Part shown: one piece after another, positions 51,692 to 60,977 of the stretch
Layout: the number at the start of each line of letters is the position of its first letter
Position numbering within the stretch: the stretch's first letter is position 1
From: Ktedonobacter robiniae
GTDB lineage: Bacteria; Chloroflexota; Ktedonobacteria; Ktedonobacterales; Ktedonobacteraceae
Direction of reading: 5' to 3'
NCBI RefSeq assembly: GCF_016587375.1
Contig: NZ_BNJG01000001.1
Span: forward strand, 3,602,001 to 3,666,000
Length of the DNA: 64,000 bases
Program-made: the position numbers and the translations under genes
Notes under the pieces: generated by a model
What the model saw: the letters and a program-made list of their open reading frames with translations, nothing else
Told to the model about the DNA's origin: nothing
Database searches by the model: none

Positions 51692-52087
51692 TTGCATGAG
51701 GAAATATACGAACCACCCATCGTCTTGATCGTTGACGATGATATCCCGATTACCGAAATCCTGACGGTGGTGGTCGAGAGCCTTGGGTACCAGTCACTGG
51801 TCGCCTTTAATGGACAACAAGCGCTCGACCTCGCCCGTGAGCACTGGCCGGCGCTTGTACTCACGGACGTGATGATGCCCATTATGGGGGGGATTGGTGT
51901 GGTGCAAGGGTTACGTGAGGAAGCAAGCGCAAGGGGAATTGCGCCGCCGCACATGGTACTACTCACCGCAGCCGACATGTGGCCTGAGTTATCTTTGCTT
52001 GTAGACGCTCTCATCTCTAAACCATTTAAGTTGCATCAGCTTGAGCAACTCATTCACCGCTTCCTTCCCTCACCTGCATCCTCCTAG
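51692..52087 (+). CDS. single-domain response regulator downstream of kaiC-like gene
   Basis: A 131-residue receiver domain: VLIVDDDIPI acidic pocket, phospho-acceptor in LVLTDVMMPIMGG, a Thr in VLLTAADMW and the Lys in ISKPFKLHQL. No output domain. It starts at TTG 18 bases after the KaiC-like gene, so the two are almost certainly one operon. No histidine kinase lies in this region. KaiC-receiver pairs in non-cyanobacteria are thought to be signalling modules, a family-level expectation. Confidence 0.9.
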   Translation: MHEEIYEPPIVLIVDDDIPITEILTVVVESLGYQSLVAFNGQQALDLAREHWPALVLTDVMMPIMGGIGVVQGLREEASARGIAPPHMVLLTAADMWPELSLLVDALISKPFKLHQLEQLIHRFLPSPASS

Positions 52088-52206
52088 TTTCTCTCCTCAC
52101 GTGGATGCCTTCTCTGCTTGGAGTTGCCCCAATGCAGTAGAAGCCAAGAACAGAAGGAAGGTTTCCTTCTCCTAGAAATTGAAGCGTTCATCATGAGAGA
52201 ACTCAA

Positions 52207-52243
52207 AAGAGACTGAAGTGAAACCGCACCGCTTCAGCCTCTT
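52207..52243 (-). terminator. hairpin of tiny-gene unit 2
   Basis: About 13 pairs with one mismatch, containing GACTGAAG / CTTCAG, similar to the core of the hairpin at 49164-49224. It lies just past the stop codon of the tiny gene at 52267. Confidence 0.55.
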
Positions 52244-52266
52244 CCTCCTTATTCTCAAGAACTTGG

Positions 52267-52392
52267 TTAGATTGCGACCGCTATTCCCTTCATCTCCAAC
52301 AACTCTTGGATGCCGTTCAGTAGCTTCTCCAAGTCGTGAGGTTCTAGAAGCATACCTTCATCAAAGCTACAAGGATGGTTTTTCAGGTTCAA
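52267..52392 (-). CDS. tiny protein, paralog of the one at 49233
   Basis: A 41-residue frame beginning at TTG (MNLKNHPCSFDEGM) and ending LLNGIQELLEMKGIAVAI. The EPHDLEKLLNGIQELLE segment matches its paralog. The TTG start gives the same N-terminal MN as the ATG-started paralog. The frame is open upstream to a TAG, so a longer start cannot be excluded. The family is not recognised. The two copies bracket the kaiC-receiver operon. Confidence 0.5.
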   Translation of the reverse strand: MNLKNHPCSFDEGMLLEPHDLEKLLNGIQELLEMKGIAVAI

Positions 52393-52445
52393 AACCTTGT
52401 CATAAAACGCTATAAAAACTAAACTCTAGTTTAGTATACAAGCAA

Positions 52446-52479
52446 AAGTTCCTCCCCAGGTAGACCTGGGGAGGAACTT
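52446..52479 (-). terminator. rpe terminator
   Basis: A 16-bp perfect stem AAGTTCCTCCCCAGGT / ACCTGGGGAGGAACTT with a 2-base loop, followed on the minus strand by TTTTGCTT. It lies downstream of the rpe stop codon and ends the pentose-phosphate cluster. Confidence 0.8.
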
Positions 52480-52514
52480 CCAGCGTACGAGCATGCGCGT
52501 GGGAGGGGCGCTGT

Positions 52515-53183
52515 TTAGAGCTTCTCGCTGGTTGCGGCTCGCTGTAGGCGCTCAATGGCCTGTTTGACCGTTTCGCGCTGGTTATAGACAGAGGAGCCGG
52601 CGACGAGGAGATTGGCTCCCGCCTTGACAACGCTTGCCGCGGTCTTCTCAGAGATACCTCCATCGACCTCGATATCGCAGGAAAGGTGACGCTCGGCCAG
52701 CATGCGGCGCAGCTCAACGATTTTGGGCAAGGTTTCAGGGATAAGCTCCTGGCCTCCAAAGCCGGGATTAATCGTCATAATAAGTACCATATCGAGCAGC
52801 GAGAGCATGTCCTTTAAGAGGAAAACGGGAGTGGAGGGATTAAGCGCGACACCAACCTTTTTTCCTGCGGCTTTGATATGTTGGATGACGCGGTGCAGGT
52901 GCGGGCAGACTTCCTGATGCACGATAATGACATCAGCGCCTGCCTGGGCGAAGGTCTGAATATAGTCCTGAGGATTGGTTATCATCAGGTGGGCCTCCAG
53001 GGGCAAGCTGGTGCTGCGGCGGACCGCCTCGACCACCAGGGGACCCATCGTGATGTTGGGCACAAAATGCCCATCCATCACATCGATCTGGATACGCCCG
53101 GCCCCACCCCTTTCGGCGTCGCGGACCTGCTCCCCAAGGCGGGTAAAGTCGGCGGAGAGGATGGAAGGAACGATCTCGACCAT
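52515..53183 (-). CDS. rpe: ribulose-phosphate 3-epimerase
   Basis: Interconverts ribulose-5-phosphate and xylulose-5-phosphate. The 222-residue TIM barrel has IVPSILSADFTRLGEQVRDAE, the metal-site IQIDVMDGHFVPNITMGP, LEAHLMITNPQDYI, the phosphate-loop MTINPGFGGQELIPETLPKI and CDIEVDGGISEKTA. It is the last gene of the pentose-phosphate group; 19 bases separate it from pgl. Confidence 0.97.
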   Translation of the reverse strand: MVEIVPSILSADFTRLGEQVRDAERGGAGRIQIDVMDGHFVPNITMGPLVVEAVRRSTSLPLEAHLMITNPQDYIQTFAQAGADVIIVHQEVCPHLHRVIQHIKAAGKKVGVALNPSTPVFLLKDMLSLLDMVLIMTINPGFGGQELIPETLPKIVELRRMLAERHLSCDIEVDGGISEKTAASVVKAGANLLVAGSSVYNQRETVKQAIERLQRAATSEKL

Positions 53184-53202
53184 GCTTCTTTTTCCTTCTT
53201 TC

Positions 53203-53949
53203 TTACGCCTTATGCGTGAGTTGTGAGGCCGCCGCGGTATCGAAGAGCCAGGTCACATCACCCTGTGTGGGCTGGACTAGCTGCGCTGGGTACTCGTCGG
53301 GGTTGCGTGCCCCTTCAATGACTTCTTTGACGGCTTCTGCCTTATCCTGGCCCGTGACCAGGAAGAGCACATGGCGCGGAGCCTGCAAGACAGGAGGCGT
53401 AAGGGTCAGGCGCGCAGGGGGAGGCTTGGGCACGCTCACAGGCATGACCAGGCGCTCACGCTCCTGAAGCGAGGGCTGGTGTGGGAAGAGGGAGGCGGTA
53501 TGGGCCTCGGGTCCCATGCCTAAGAGAATCAGGTCAAAGGCGGGGATGCCAGAGGTGCCAAAGACACGGCGCATCTCCTCAGTATAGGCTTGAGAGGCTG
53601 CATCGCGATCCTTCTCCTCGGCGTGCATACGGTGAATCTGGCTGGCGGGAATGGGAACTTTGCTCAGCATGGTGTCCATCGCCAGGCGGTAGCAGCTATC
53701 CTCGCTCTCGGGTGGGACGCAACGCTCGTCAGACCAGAAAATATCGACCAGGTTCCAATCAATCTGGCTGGTGTAGGGTTCGGCGGCGAGCAGTTTATAA
53801 AGTGCTTTAGGGGTATTGCCGCCTGAGAGCGCAAAGGTGAAGCGCCCATGAGAGACGATGGCTTCTTGCGCGACTTGAATAACGTAGCGAGCCGCTGCCT
53901 GGCTGAGTGTGTCCAGGCTGGAGTAGACGGAGATATGTCTATTTTGCAT
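53203..53949 (-). CDS. pgl: 6-phosphogluconolactonase
   Basis: Hydrolyses 6-phosphogluconolactone after the glucose-6-phosphate dehydrogenase step. The 248-residue DevB/SOL-type protein has FTFALSGGNTPKALYKLL, WNLVDIFWSDERCVPP and FDLILLGMGPEAHTASLFP, with the HTAS motif of this family. An intergenic palindrome separates it from opcA upstream. Confidence 0.93.
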   Translation of the reverse strand: MQNRHISVYSSLDTLSQAAARYVIQVAQEAIVSHGRFTFALSGGNTPKALYKLLAAEPYTSQIDWNLVDIFWSDERCVPPESEDSCYRLAMDTMLSKVPIPASQIHRMHAEEKDRDAASQAYTEEMRRVFGTSGIPAFDLILLGMGPEAHTASLFPHQPSLQERERLVMPVSVPKPPPARLTLTPPVLQAPRHVLFLVTGQDKAEAVKEVIEGARNPDEYPAQLVQPTQGDVTWLFDTAAASQLTHKA

Positions 53950-54040
53950 GTTTGTTTCTCTCCTACAAAGCTGACTGAGTAGTACACGATGTGCAACTTT
54001 TTAGCATGGCGCGTGGCGTCTCACGCCTGCGGCGCTCGCC

Positions 54041-54095
54041 CTGGTATGTGGTGAGGTGCAGTCTGGCAGCCAGACTGCACCTCACCACATACCAG
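54041..54095 (-). terminator. 27-bp perfect hairpin after opcA
   Basis: Arms 54041-54067 and 54069-54095 pair perfectly around a single base. It lies between the opcA stop codon and the pgl start, so it may reduce transcription of the downstream genes. No T-tract. Confidence 0.7.
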
Positions 54096-54107
54096 ACGTG
54101 CCTGTTG

Positions 54108-55385
54108 TTATTCTACAAGAAGTCTATAGACTTCATTGAGCGCGGCCTCAAAGAGGCGATCATGTCCCAGAATCTCTAGCTCATCGTGCAGCAAGGTGCT
54201 GGCTATGCGCGAGGAACTTTGCCCCAGGCTAACGGTGCGTTGATGGCGTGTGCCTTCGGGAAGCTCGACCGAAGTGATCGCATATTCCGCGCCATCGGCG
54301 CGATCAATGGCAAAGGTCGCATGTTTATCATCGAGGGCGCTTAAGATACGGACCAGGCAGAGTGAGCCAGGTGTGAGCGCGGGTTCAACACGAGGGCGAA
54401 TGGTAATACTGCCACGCCCACTATGAACCAGGAGTTCATCTGTGCCTGGTAATTGGAGCTTGCCCGTGGCGTGTGATGTATGCCAGGAATGCTCGCCCGT
54501 CTCTGGATGATGCTGGTTCCGTTCATTGGCGGTATCGATCTGCCAGTTCAAGCTCTTGAGTAGCCAGGCGGAAAAGAGGAGAGCGCGCGTCGTATTGACG
54601 GTAGGAGTCGTGGGACTGCTGCCGTTTGCGCCAGTGGTGTCCCTGGTGGGTGAGATGGCGTGCTCAATCTCTATTTGATAGATACCGCTCAAGTAGTCTT
54701 GATAGGTGGGCACATCGAAAAATTGCGCGACCAGTTGACGCCAGGGCGTGATGCGTCCCCAATTAAGATCGCTGAGTGCCCATCTGGAGTTCTCTGCCGT
54801 ATCTTGCAGGTGCGCTGCCAGGCGAGCCAGGCTATTCTCTGGCTGAAGGAAGCTTTCGGAGTCGACAATGACGCGATTGCTTGTCTGAGCCAGGCGCGAA
54901 AAGAGGGTCTCATCACGGGGCGGATCCTGGAGCCACCACAGATAAATGGGAAGCTCTGGTTTGAGTAAGGGCTGGATGATCGTAGCTGCAGAGCGAAGAG
55001 CGGACCCACTGAGCATGATCGTAATCTGTTCAAAGTTGTGGCGCATGATATCGGAGATGATTGGAAACGAGCGGAGGGTCACCCACGTGCTGACCTCGGT
55101 GGGTGAACTCTCGCTGGTATCAAGGATGAGCAGTATGACGCGCGCGATATGGGTACTACAGAGCTCGCGAAGAAGTGAGCTAGCGCGCTGTGCTGTGGTT
55201 ATGTCCGGTGCACAGATGACAAAATTGAGGACACTAGCACGCACATTCACGTTCTGGCTAATGCGCACGTTGTCGGCGGACAGGTGCCAGAGTGAGGTGA
55301 GAATCTCCTCGGCTTCTTCTATGCGTACCGGTTTACCTGCCCAGGGGAGATGCACGCCTGGATTTTCAAAGGATGCCTTCGTCAT
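54108..55385 (-). CDS. opcA: glucose-6-phosphate dehydrogenase assembly protein OpcA
   Basis: A 425-residue accessory protein required for active, correctly assembled glucose-6-phosphate dehydrogenase, known from actinobacteria and cyanobacteria. It resembles that family in length and in the central region LSGSALRSAATIIQPLLKPELPIYLWWLQDPP, split here only to show the TEALP-like block, and in the DLNWGRITPWRQLVAQFFD motif. It has no catalytic motif. It lies directly downstream of zwf with a 97-base gap, the usual arrangement for this pair. Confidence 0.93.
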   Translation of the reverse strand: MTKASFENPGVHLPWAGKPVRIEEAEEILTSLWHLSADNVRISQNVNVRASVLNFVICAPDITTAQRASSLLRELCSTHIARVILLILDTSESSPTEVSTWVTLRSFPIISDIMRHNFEQITIMLSGSALRSAATIIQPLLKPELPIYLWWLQDPPRDETLFSRLAQTSNRVIVDSESFLQPENSLARLAAHLQDTAENSRWALSDLNWGRITPWRQLVAQFFDVPTYQDYLSGIYQIEIEHAISPTRDTTGANGSSPTTPTVNTTRALLFSAWLLKSLNWQIDTANERNQHHPETGEHSWHTSHATGKLQLPGTDELLVHSGRGSITIRPRVEPALTPGSLCLVRILSALDDKHATFAIDRADGAEYAITSVELPEGTRHQRTVSLGQSSSRIASTLLHDELEILGHDRLFEAALNEVYRLLVE

Positions 55386-55482
55386 TCCCGTTCCCCTTCA
55401 TCAAAGTGAACTTCATTGTTCATGTGGACTGCGTTGTGCTACATCTTTTATCGCTACAAACTCAGCATACAGGCTGTTATAA

Positions 55483-57033
55483 TCAGGGACGGCGCCAGCG
55501 GAAGCCATCGCGCCAGATGAACTCATCGGAGCCCTGTGGTCCCCACGTACCAGACTCATAGGTATGAATGGTGGCAGGTGACTCGTTATTCCAGGCATCA
55601 AGAATGCCCTGTACAAAGGTCCAGGCGGCCTCTACCTCGTCGCGGCGGGTGAAGAGGGTTGAGTCGCCGAGCATGGCATCAAGCAAGAGACGCTCGTAGG
55701 CCTCGGGTTGCTCACGTACGAAGGATGAGCCATAGAAGAAGTCCATATTAACCGAGCGAATCTGCTGATCGGTACCTGGTACCTTGGCACCGAATTTCAA
55801 GGAGATGCCTTCATCTGGCTGGATACGCAGCGTCAAGACGTTTGGTTCGACCTGCCCTTGAGCATCATTCTGCTTGAAGATCATCAGAGGTGGCTGCTTA
55901 AATTGAATGGCGATCTCTGTGACACGCTTGGGAAGGTGTTTGCCTGTTCTCAGGTAGAAGGGAACGCCTGCCCAGCGCCAGTTGTCAATGAACAATTTCA
56001 TAGCAACATAGGTCTCGGTGGAGGACGCTGGTGAGACACCGTTCTCGCTCAGGTAGCCGCCGACCTGGTGTCCACCGACATAGCCAGCCGTGTATTGGGC
56101 GCGTATCGTGTTTTGAAGAGCCTCGCGACCAGAGAGCGGCTGAAGAGCGTGGAGCACTTTCACCTTTTCGTCGCGGACCGCGTTGGCGTCAAAGGCAATG
56201 GGGGGTTCCATGGCTACCAGCGTCAGCAACTGGAGCATATGGTTTTGAATCATATCGCGGATGGCGCCTGACTCTTCGTAGTAGCCACCGCGACCCTCAA
56301 TGCCAATATTCTCGGCAACAGTAATCTGGACATGATCGATATAGCGCCGGTTCCAGATGGGTTCGAAGATGCCATTGGCCAGGCGGAAGACCAGGATATT
56401 CTGGACGGTCTCTTTCCCCAGGTAGTGGTCAATGCGATAGATCTGATCCTCTTTAAAGACCTTACCGATCTGGCGGTTCAACTCGCGGGCGGAAGGGAGA
56501 TCATGACCAAAGGGTTTCTCGACAATGATGCGCGTCCACCCTTTACGGTTGCGGTTGAGACCAACGGCCCCCAGGTTCTGAATAATGGTAGGATACTGGC
56601 TGGGTGGCGTGGATAGGTAGAAGATGCGATTGCCACTGGTGCCCCGCTCCTGGTCAAGGCGGTTGAGTAGTGCCGCGAGTTTCTCATAGCCTTCTGGCTC
56701 GTGGAAGTCGGATTGCAGGTAGAAGATGCCATTGGAGAAGCTCTCCCAGACCTGCTCGTTTACTGGCTTCTGACGAGAAAACTCGTTGATAGAGTCGAGC
56801 GCCTGTTTGCGAAAGACCTCATCATTGTAAGGACGGCGTGCGAATGCCACGACAGAAAAGCCTGCGGGCAGGGGATGTTCCAGGGCCAGGTTATAGAGCG
56901 CTGGCAGCAACTTGCGGTGAGTCAGGTCGCCGGTAGCGCCGAAGATGACCATCACGCATGGTTCTGGACTCTGTTTAATGCGTAGCCCCTCGCGAAAGGG
57001 GTTGGGCGCTTCGACTACGCTACGCTGAGGCAT
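55483..57033 (-). CDS. zwf: glucose-6-phosphate 1-dehydrogenase
   Basis: Oxidises glucose-6-phosphate to 6-phosphogluconolactone with NADP(+) or NAD(+), the entry step of the oxidative pentose-phosphate pathway. The ~516-residue protein has the nucleotide motif IFGATGDLTHRKLLPALYNL and the substrate-site RIDHYLGKETVQNILVFR with the catalytic His-Lys. ATG at 57033 (MPQRSVVEAPNPF) is preferred: GAGGAG lies 9 bases upstream and the longer start at 57054 would contain it. Its gene is followed by opcA and preceded by tal. Confidence 0.97.
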   Translation of the reverse strand: MPQRSVVEAPNPFREGLRIKQSPEPCVMVIFGATGDLTHRKLLPALYNLALEHPLPAGFSVVAFARRPYNDEVFRKQALDSINEFSRQKPVNEQVWESFSNGIFYLQSDFHEPEGYEKLAALLNRLDQERGTSGNRIFYLSTPPSQYPTIIQNLGAVGLNRNRKGWTRIIVEKPFGHDLPSARELNRQIGKVFKEDQIYRIDHYLGKETVQNILVFRLANGIFEPIWNRRYIDHVQITVAENIGIEGRGGYYEESGAIRDMIQNHMLQLLTLVAMEPPIAFDANAVRDEKVKVLHALQPLSGREALQNTIRAQYTAGYVGGHQVGGYLSENGVSPASSTETYVAMKLFIDNWRWAGVPFYLRTGKHLPKRVTEIAIQFKQPPLMIFKQNDAQGQVEPNVLTLRIQPDEGISLKFGAKVPGTDQQIRSVNMDFFYGSSFVREQPEAYERLLLDAMLGDSTLFTRRDEVEAAWTFVQGILDAWNNESPATIHTYESGTWGPQGSDEFIWRDGFRWRRP

Positions 57034-57329
57034 GAGTGTAATCTCCTCATTCAAGAATGTGTAATCTAAGACATGTAATCTAAGATCGTGTTGTCAAACT
57101 CTGGTAACGCCGGTCTCCTGGTGCTTGTTAGTCCAGCAGATAGTTCGTCTCTACAAGAAGTATAACCCCTCATGGTAGCATCTGGCTACCTGCCATGGAG
57201 AAAAGAACCGGTGATAAGCGAACTGATGTAGTGGAATACTTTAGGAAAAACTTTATAGATATACCCGCGAGGCACGCCTGAATTTCTGTGCTTGTTCTTC
57301 AAGAAAGTCTATGAAGAAACGCAGCAGAA

Positions 57330-57358
57330 CAGGGCAGGGATAATGTATCCCTACCCTG
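57330..57358 (-). terminator. hairpin after tal
   Basis: CAGGG and AGGGATA pair with TATCCCT and CCCTG, with one mismatch (57330-57342 / 57346-57358). It lies 37 bases after the tal stop codon. The remaining 57055-57329 region shows no other feature. Confidence 0.5.
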
Positions 57359-57395
57359 GCGCCTGGAAGGCGTCTATTGGTGCCTGTGTAGGCCT

Positions 57396-58526
57396 CTAGT
57401 CAGCAACCTGCTCTTTGAGTGCCTGCTTCTTGCTCTTAATACCAGCGAAGAGCTGGTGGAAAGAGTCAATGAACTTCTGGACCCCTTCATCCTGCAACTG
57501 CTTGGTGACCTGGTCGTAGTGGATACCATTCTTCTCCAGTTCATCAAGCGTCTTCTTTGCGCCCTCGATATCGTTCTCGATAGTATTTTTGACGATACCA
57601 TGGTCGCGGAAGTTCTTGATGGTGTCAAGAGGCATGGTGTCAACCGTATCAGGGCCAATCAGTTCCTCAGCGTAGAGGACGTCGCGGTAGGCCGGGTTCT
57701 TGGTGCTGGTGCTGGCCCACAGCGGACGCTGTACATGAGCACCCGCATGCTTCAACGTCTCGAAGCGAGGGGTGTTGAAGAAGCGTTTGAAGTCCTGGTA
57801 GACGAGACGCGCGTTGGCGATAGCGGCCTTGCCCTCAAGCTCTTTGAGCGAGGCAGCGCCACCGGCTTTGATCTTGTCCTCGAGCAGCTTGTCGACCAGC
57901 GTATCAACGCGGCTGACAAAGAAGCTGGCGACCGAGGCGATGTGGCTGATATCCTTACCCTCGCTGTTGCGCTCCTCGAGTGCGCGCACATAGGCGTCGA
58001 CGACATCAGCATAGGACTGCAACGAGAAGATCAAGGTGATGTTGACGTTGATGCCTTTGCGTAGGGTCTCATAGATGGCGGGAATGCCAGCCGGGGTCGC
58101 GGGGATCTTGATCATCAGGTTGGGGCGCTCGACCATATTCCAGAAGCGTTCAGCCTCTTTAATCGTGCCCTCGGTGTCGTTGGCGAGCTCTGGGGAGACC
58201 TCCAGGCTGACATAGCCATCCTTGCCTTCGGTGCGATCATAGATAGGTCGTAGCAGGTCGGCAACGGTGCGGATGTCCTGAATCACCAGGTCTTCGTAGA
58301 TCTCGTTGGAGCTTTTGCCCTCTTTGATGAGCTGCTGCATCTGCTCGTCATAGGCATGACCGGCGCTAATGGATTTCTCAAAAATGGTTGGGTTGGCGGT
58401 AACACCAAGGATGCCATCTTCTTTCAGCATTCTCGCGAACTCGCCAGAAGCAATCTGGGCACGGTCGATATTGTCGTACCAGACGCTCTGTCCCTGGTCT
58501 TGTAACTGTACCAGTGGATTGGCCAT
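57396..58526 (-). CDS. tal: transaldolase
   Basis: Transfers dihydroxyacetone between sugar phosphates in the non-oxidative pentose-phosphate pathway. The 376-residue TIM barrel has GVTANPTIFEKSISAGHAYD with the Asn/Thr substrate contacts and the Schiff-base Lys in LMIKIPATPAGIPAI, then NVNITLIFSLQSYADV and ASVASFFVSRVDTLVD. The length fits the longer Tal group. AAGGAG precedes the ATG by 10 bases. It lies between tkt and zwf. Confidence 0.96.
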   Translation of the reverse strand: MANPLVQLQDQGQSVWYDNIDRAQIASGEFARMLKEDGILGVTANPTIFEKSISAGHAYDEQMQQLIKEGKSSNEIYEDLVIQDIRTVADLLRPIYDRTEGKDGYVSLEVSPELANDTEGTIKEAERFWNMVERPNLMIKIPATPAGIPAIYETLRKGINVNITLIFSLQSYADVVDAYVRALEERNSEGKDISHIASVASFFVSRVDTLVDKLLEDKIKAGGAASLKELEGKAAIANARLVYQDFKRFFNTPRFETLKHAGAHVQRPLWASTSTKNPAYRDVLYAEELIGPDTVDTMPLDTIKNFRDHGIVKNTIENDIEGAKKTLDELEKNGIHYDQVTKQLQDEGVQKFIDSFHQLFAGIKSKKQALKEQVAD

Positions 58527-58767
58527 TACGTTCTTCTCCTTATATGATGGATGTACGCTTGCAAGTACACATATTCATCAAGCTTGTATCTGTTGCCCTC
58601 TAAATCGTACTACCAAAGGCAACCCATTTGTCAAGTAGATATAACAGGTATTTGAAGATAAGAGGGAGAGGTATCTCCCCTCACCTTCAGAGATGTGCCA
58701 GGAACGAAGGCTGACTAGTACTCTTGTACCTGACCGTGGCTCCTGGCCCTTCTCTTTCTCTCTGCGA

Positions 58768-60780
58768 CTAAAGCAGATTTTTCGCCTTGGCAGTGACATT
58801 CTCTACGGTGAAGCCAAACTTCTCGTAGAGGACGCTGAACGGAGCCGAGGCACCGTAGTGATCCAGGGTGACGGTATCACCATCCAGACCGACGTAGCGC
58901 TCCCAACCGAAGGGGGATGCAGCCTCGATTGCGATACGAGCCCGTACACTCTTAGGCAGGACACTTTCTTTATACTCGGCGCTCTGCTTCTCAAAGAGTT
59001 CGCGGCTGGGCATACTTACTACACGAACGGCGATGCCCTCTTGTCGCAGCTTTTCTGCTGAGCTAAGCGCCAGGGCCAGCTCGGAGCCGGTCGCGATCAG
59101 GATAACCTGTGGTGTCGACTCGCTATCGCTGATGACATAGGCACCTTTGGCCACATTGGCCGCGCTGGCATGTGTGGTGCGGTCTACAGTAGGCAGGTTC
59201 TGGCGTGAGAGTACGATGGCAACTGGACCCTCAATGGTGATGGCGTTACGCCAGGCCTCGGCTGTCTCGTTCGCGTCACCCGGGCGGATGACGGTCAGGC
59301 CAGGGATGGCGCGCAGGGCTGCCAGCTGTTCGATAGGCTGGTGGGTAGGACCGTCCTCGCCGACGCCAATGCTGTCATGGGTGTAGACATAGATGGCCTT
59401 CTGGCGCATGATTGCGGCCAGGCGGATGGGCGGGCGCATGTACTCAGAGAAGATGAGGAAGGTCGCGCCAAAGGGAATGAGGCCGCCGTAGAGCGCCATA
59501 CCATTGAGGATCGCGCCCATGGCATGCTCGCGGATACCAAAGTGCATATTGCGACCGTTCTCGTCAGCCGTGAAATCGCCCAGGTCCTTCATATAGGTAT
59601 TGGTAGAAGGCGCCAGGTCGGCGGAGCCACCGATCAGGTTAGGCAGCTTAGGCGCGATCGCGTTGATGGTCTTGCCTGAGGCAACGCGGCTGGCCAGGGC
59701 CTCGCCCGCTTTGAAGGTTGGGATTTCGCTGTCCCAGCCCTCGGGAAGCTTGCCGTCCTGCTCCTGCTGCCACTGTTGGGCCAGCTCGGGATAGGCGTTG
59801 GCATAGGCCGCGAACTGCTCCTGCCAGGCCAGCTCCTGCTGCGCGCCACGCTCAACGGCCTGGCGGAAATAGGCCACGGCCTCTTCTGGCTCGTAGAAGG
59901 GCTCCTCAGAGGCCCAGCCAAGGTTGCGCTTGGTCAGGATAACCTCCTGCGCGCCCAAAGGCGAACCATGGGCCGACTCTTTGTCCTGCTTATTGGGGCT
60001 ACCATAGCCGATGTGCGTGCGTGTGACGATGATCGAAGGGCGCTCGTCGGCCTGGGCGGCCTCGATGGCCTGGCTCACGACCTCCAGGTCGTTGACGTCG
60101 GCGATGTGCTGCACATGCCAGCCGTAGCTCTCGAAGCGCGCACCAACATTTTCTGTGAAGGCCAGGCTGGTGTCGCCCTCGATGGTAATCTTGTTGTCGT
60201 CGTAAAAGTAGATGAGCTTACCCAGCTTCAGGTGACCAGCGATAGAAGCTGCCTCGGAGGTGATACCCTCCATCAGGTCGCCATCGCTACAGATGGTGTA
60301 GATGTAGTGGTCAAGCAGTGTATGGTCAGGGCGGTTGTAGCGGCTGGCCTGGAAGCGTTGTGCGATTGCCATACCGACACCATTGACGAAGCCCTGGCCC
60401 AGGGGGCCGGTCGTGGTCTCAACGCCGGGAACGTGGTGGTATTCGGGATGACCAGGCGTGCGGCTACCCCACTGGCGGAAGTTTTTCAGTTCTTCAAGGG
60501 GCAGATCATAGCCTGTCAGGTGCAGCATGCTGTAGAGCAGCATGGATGCGTGGCCCGCGGAGAGAATGAAGCGGTCGCGGTTGAACCAGTGTGGATTGCG
60601 CGGATTGTGGCGCATGTATTTGGTCCAGAGCAGATAGGTGAGTGGCGCGAGCGCCATGGCGGTGCCGGGGTGTCCGGAGTTGGCTTTCTGTACACCATCC
60701 ATAGCAAGAGTACGAATAGTATTGATGCAAAGGTCCTCAAGTTGCTTTGGCTGTACTGGTGATTGCTGTTGCGTTGTCAT
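58768..60780 (-). CDS. tkt: transketolase
   Basis: Moves two-carbon units between sugar phosphates using thiamine diphosphate. The 670-residue enzyme has [19 protein letters not shown] at the start, the ThDP pyrophosphate motif [34 protein letters not shown] with the proton-relay Glu, and [21 protein letters not shown] in the substrate site. It is the first gene of the pentose-phosphate series. Its ATG follows GGAGG closely. A 25-bp hairpin lies between it and mutS upstream. Confidence 0.98.
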   Translation of the reverse strand: MTTQQQSPVQPKQLEDLCINTIRTLAMDGVQKANSGHPGTAMALAPLTYLLWTKYMRHNPRNPHWFNRDRFILSAGHASMLLYSMLHLTGYDLPLEELKNFRQWGSRTPGHPEYHHVPGVETTTGPLGQGFVNGVGMAIAQRFQASRYNRPDHTLLDHYIYTICSDGDLMEGITSEAASIAGHLKLGKLIYFYDDNKITIEGDTSLAFTENVGARFESYGWHVQHIADVNDLEVVSQAIEAAQADERPSIIVTRTHIGYGSPNKQDKESAHGSPLGAQEVILTKRNLGWASEEPFYEPEEAVAYFRQAVERGAQQELAWQEQFAAYANAYPELAQQWQQEQDGKLPEGWDSEIPTFKAGEALASRVASGKTINAIAPKLPNLIGGSADLAPSTNTYMKDLGDFTADENGRNMHFGIREHAMGAILNGMALYGGLIPFGATFLIFSEYMRPPIRLAAIMRQKAIYVYTHDSIGVGEDGPTHQPIEQLAALRAIPGLTVIRPGDANETAEAWRNAITIEGPVAIVLSRQNLPTVDRTTHASAANVAKGAYVISDSESTPQVILIATGSELALALSSAEKLRQEGIAVRVVSMPSRELFEKQSAEYKESVLPKSVRARIAIEAASPFGWERYVGLDGDTVTLDHYGASAPFSVLYEKFGFTVENVTAKAKNLL

Positions 60781-60918
60781 TAATCCTCCAACAAAGAGAT
60801 TTTATTTATTGTAAATCGTACACTATCGCCAACCTCTTTAATGATATCACAGATGGGTTCAAGATGGTAGATGAGTAATGTACGTTTAGCATCTGCTCTC
60901 GCGCCGCGGCGCGCAGGG

Positions 60919-60977
60919 ATAGGGTGTATATGCGTATGGCGCGAGCAATGCCCGCGCCATACGCATATACACCCTAT
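60919..60977 (-). terminator. 25-bp perfect hairpin directly after mutS
   Basis: Arms 60919-60943 and 60953-60977 pair perfectly with a 9-base loop. It directly abuts the mutS stop codon (60978). No T-tract. Confidence 0.75.

Noticed and set aside
59776..60762. 328-codon open frame on the plus strand
   Set aside because: It is antisense to tkt, whose protein is clearly conserved; high-GC coding DNA commonly leaves such frames open.
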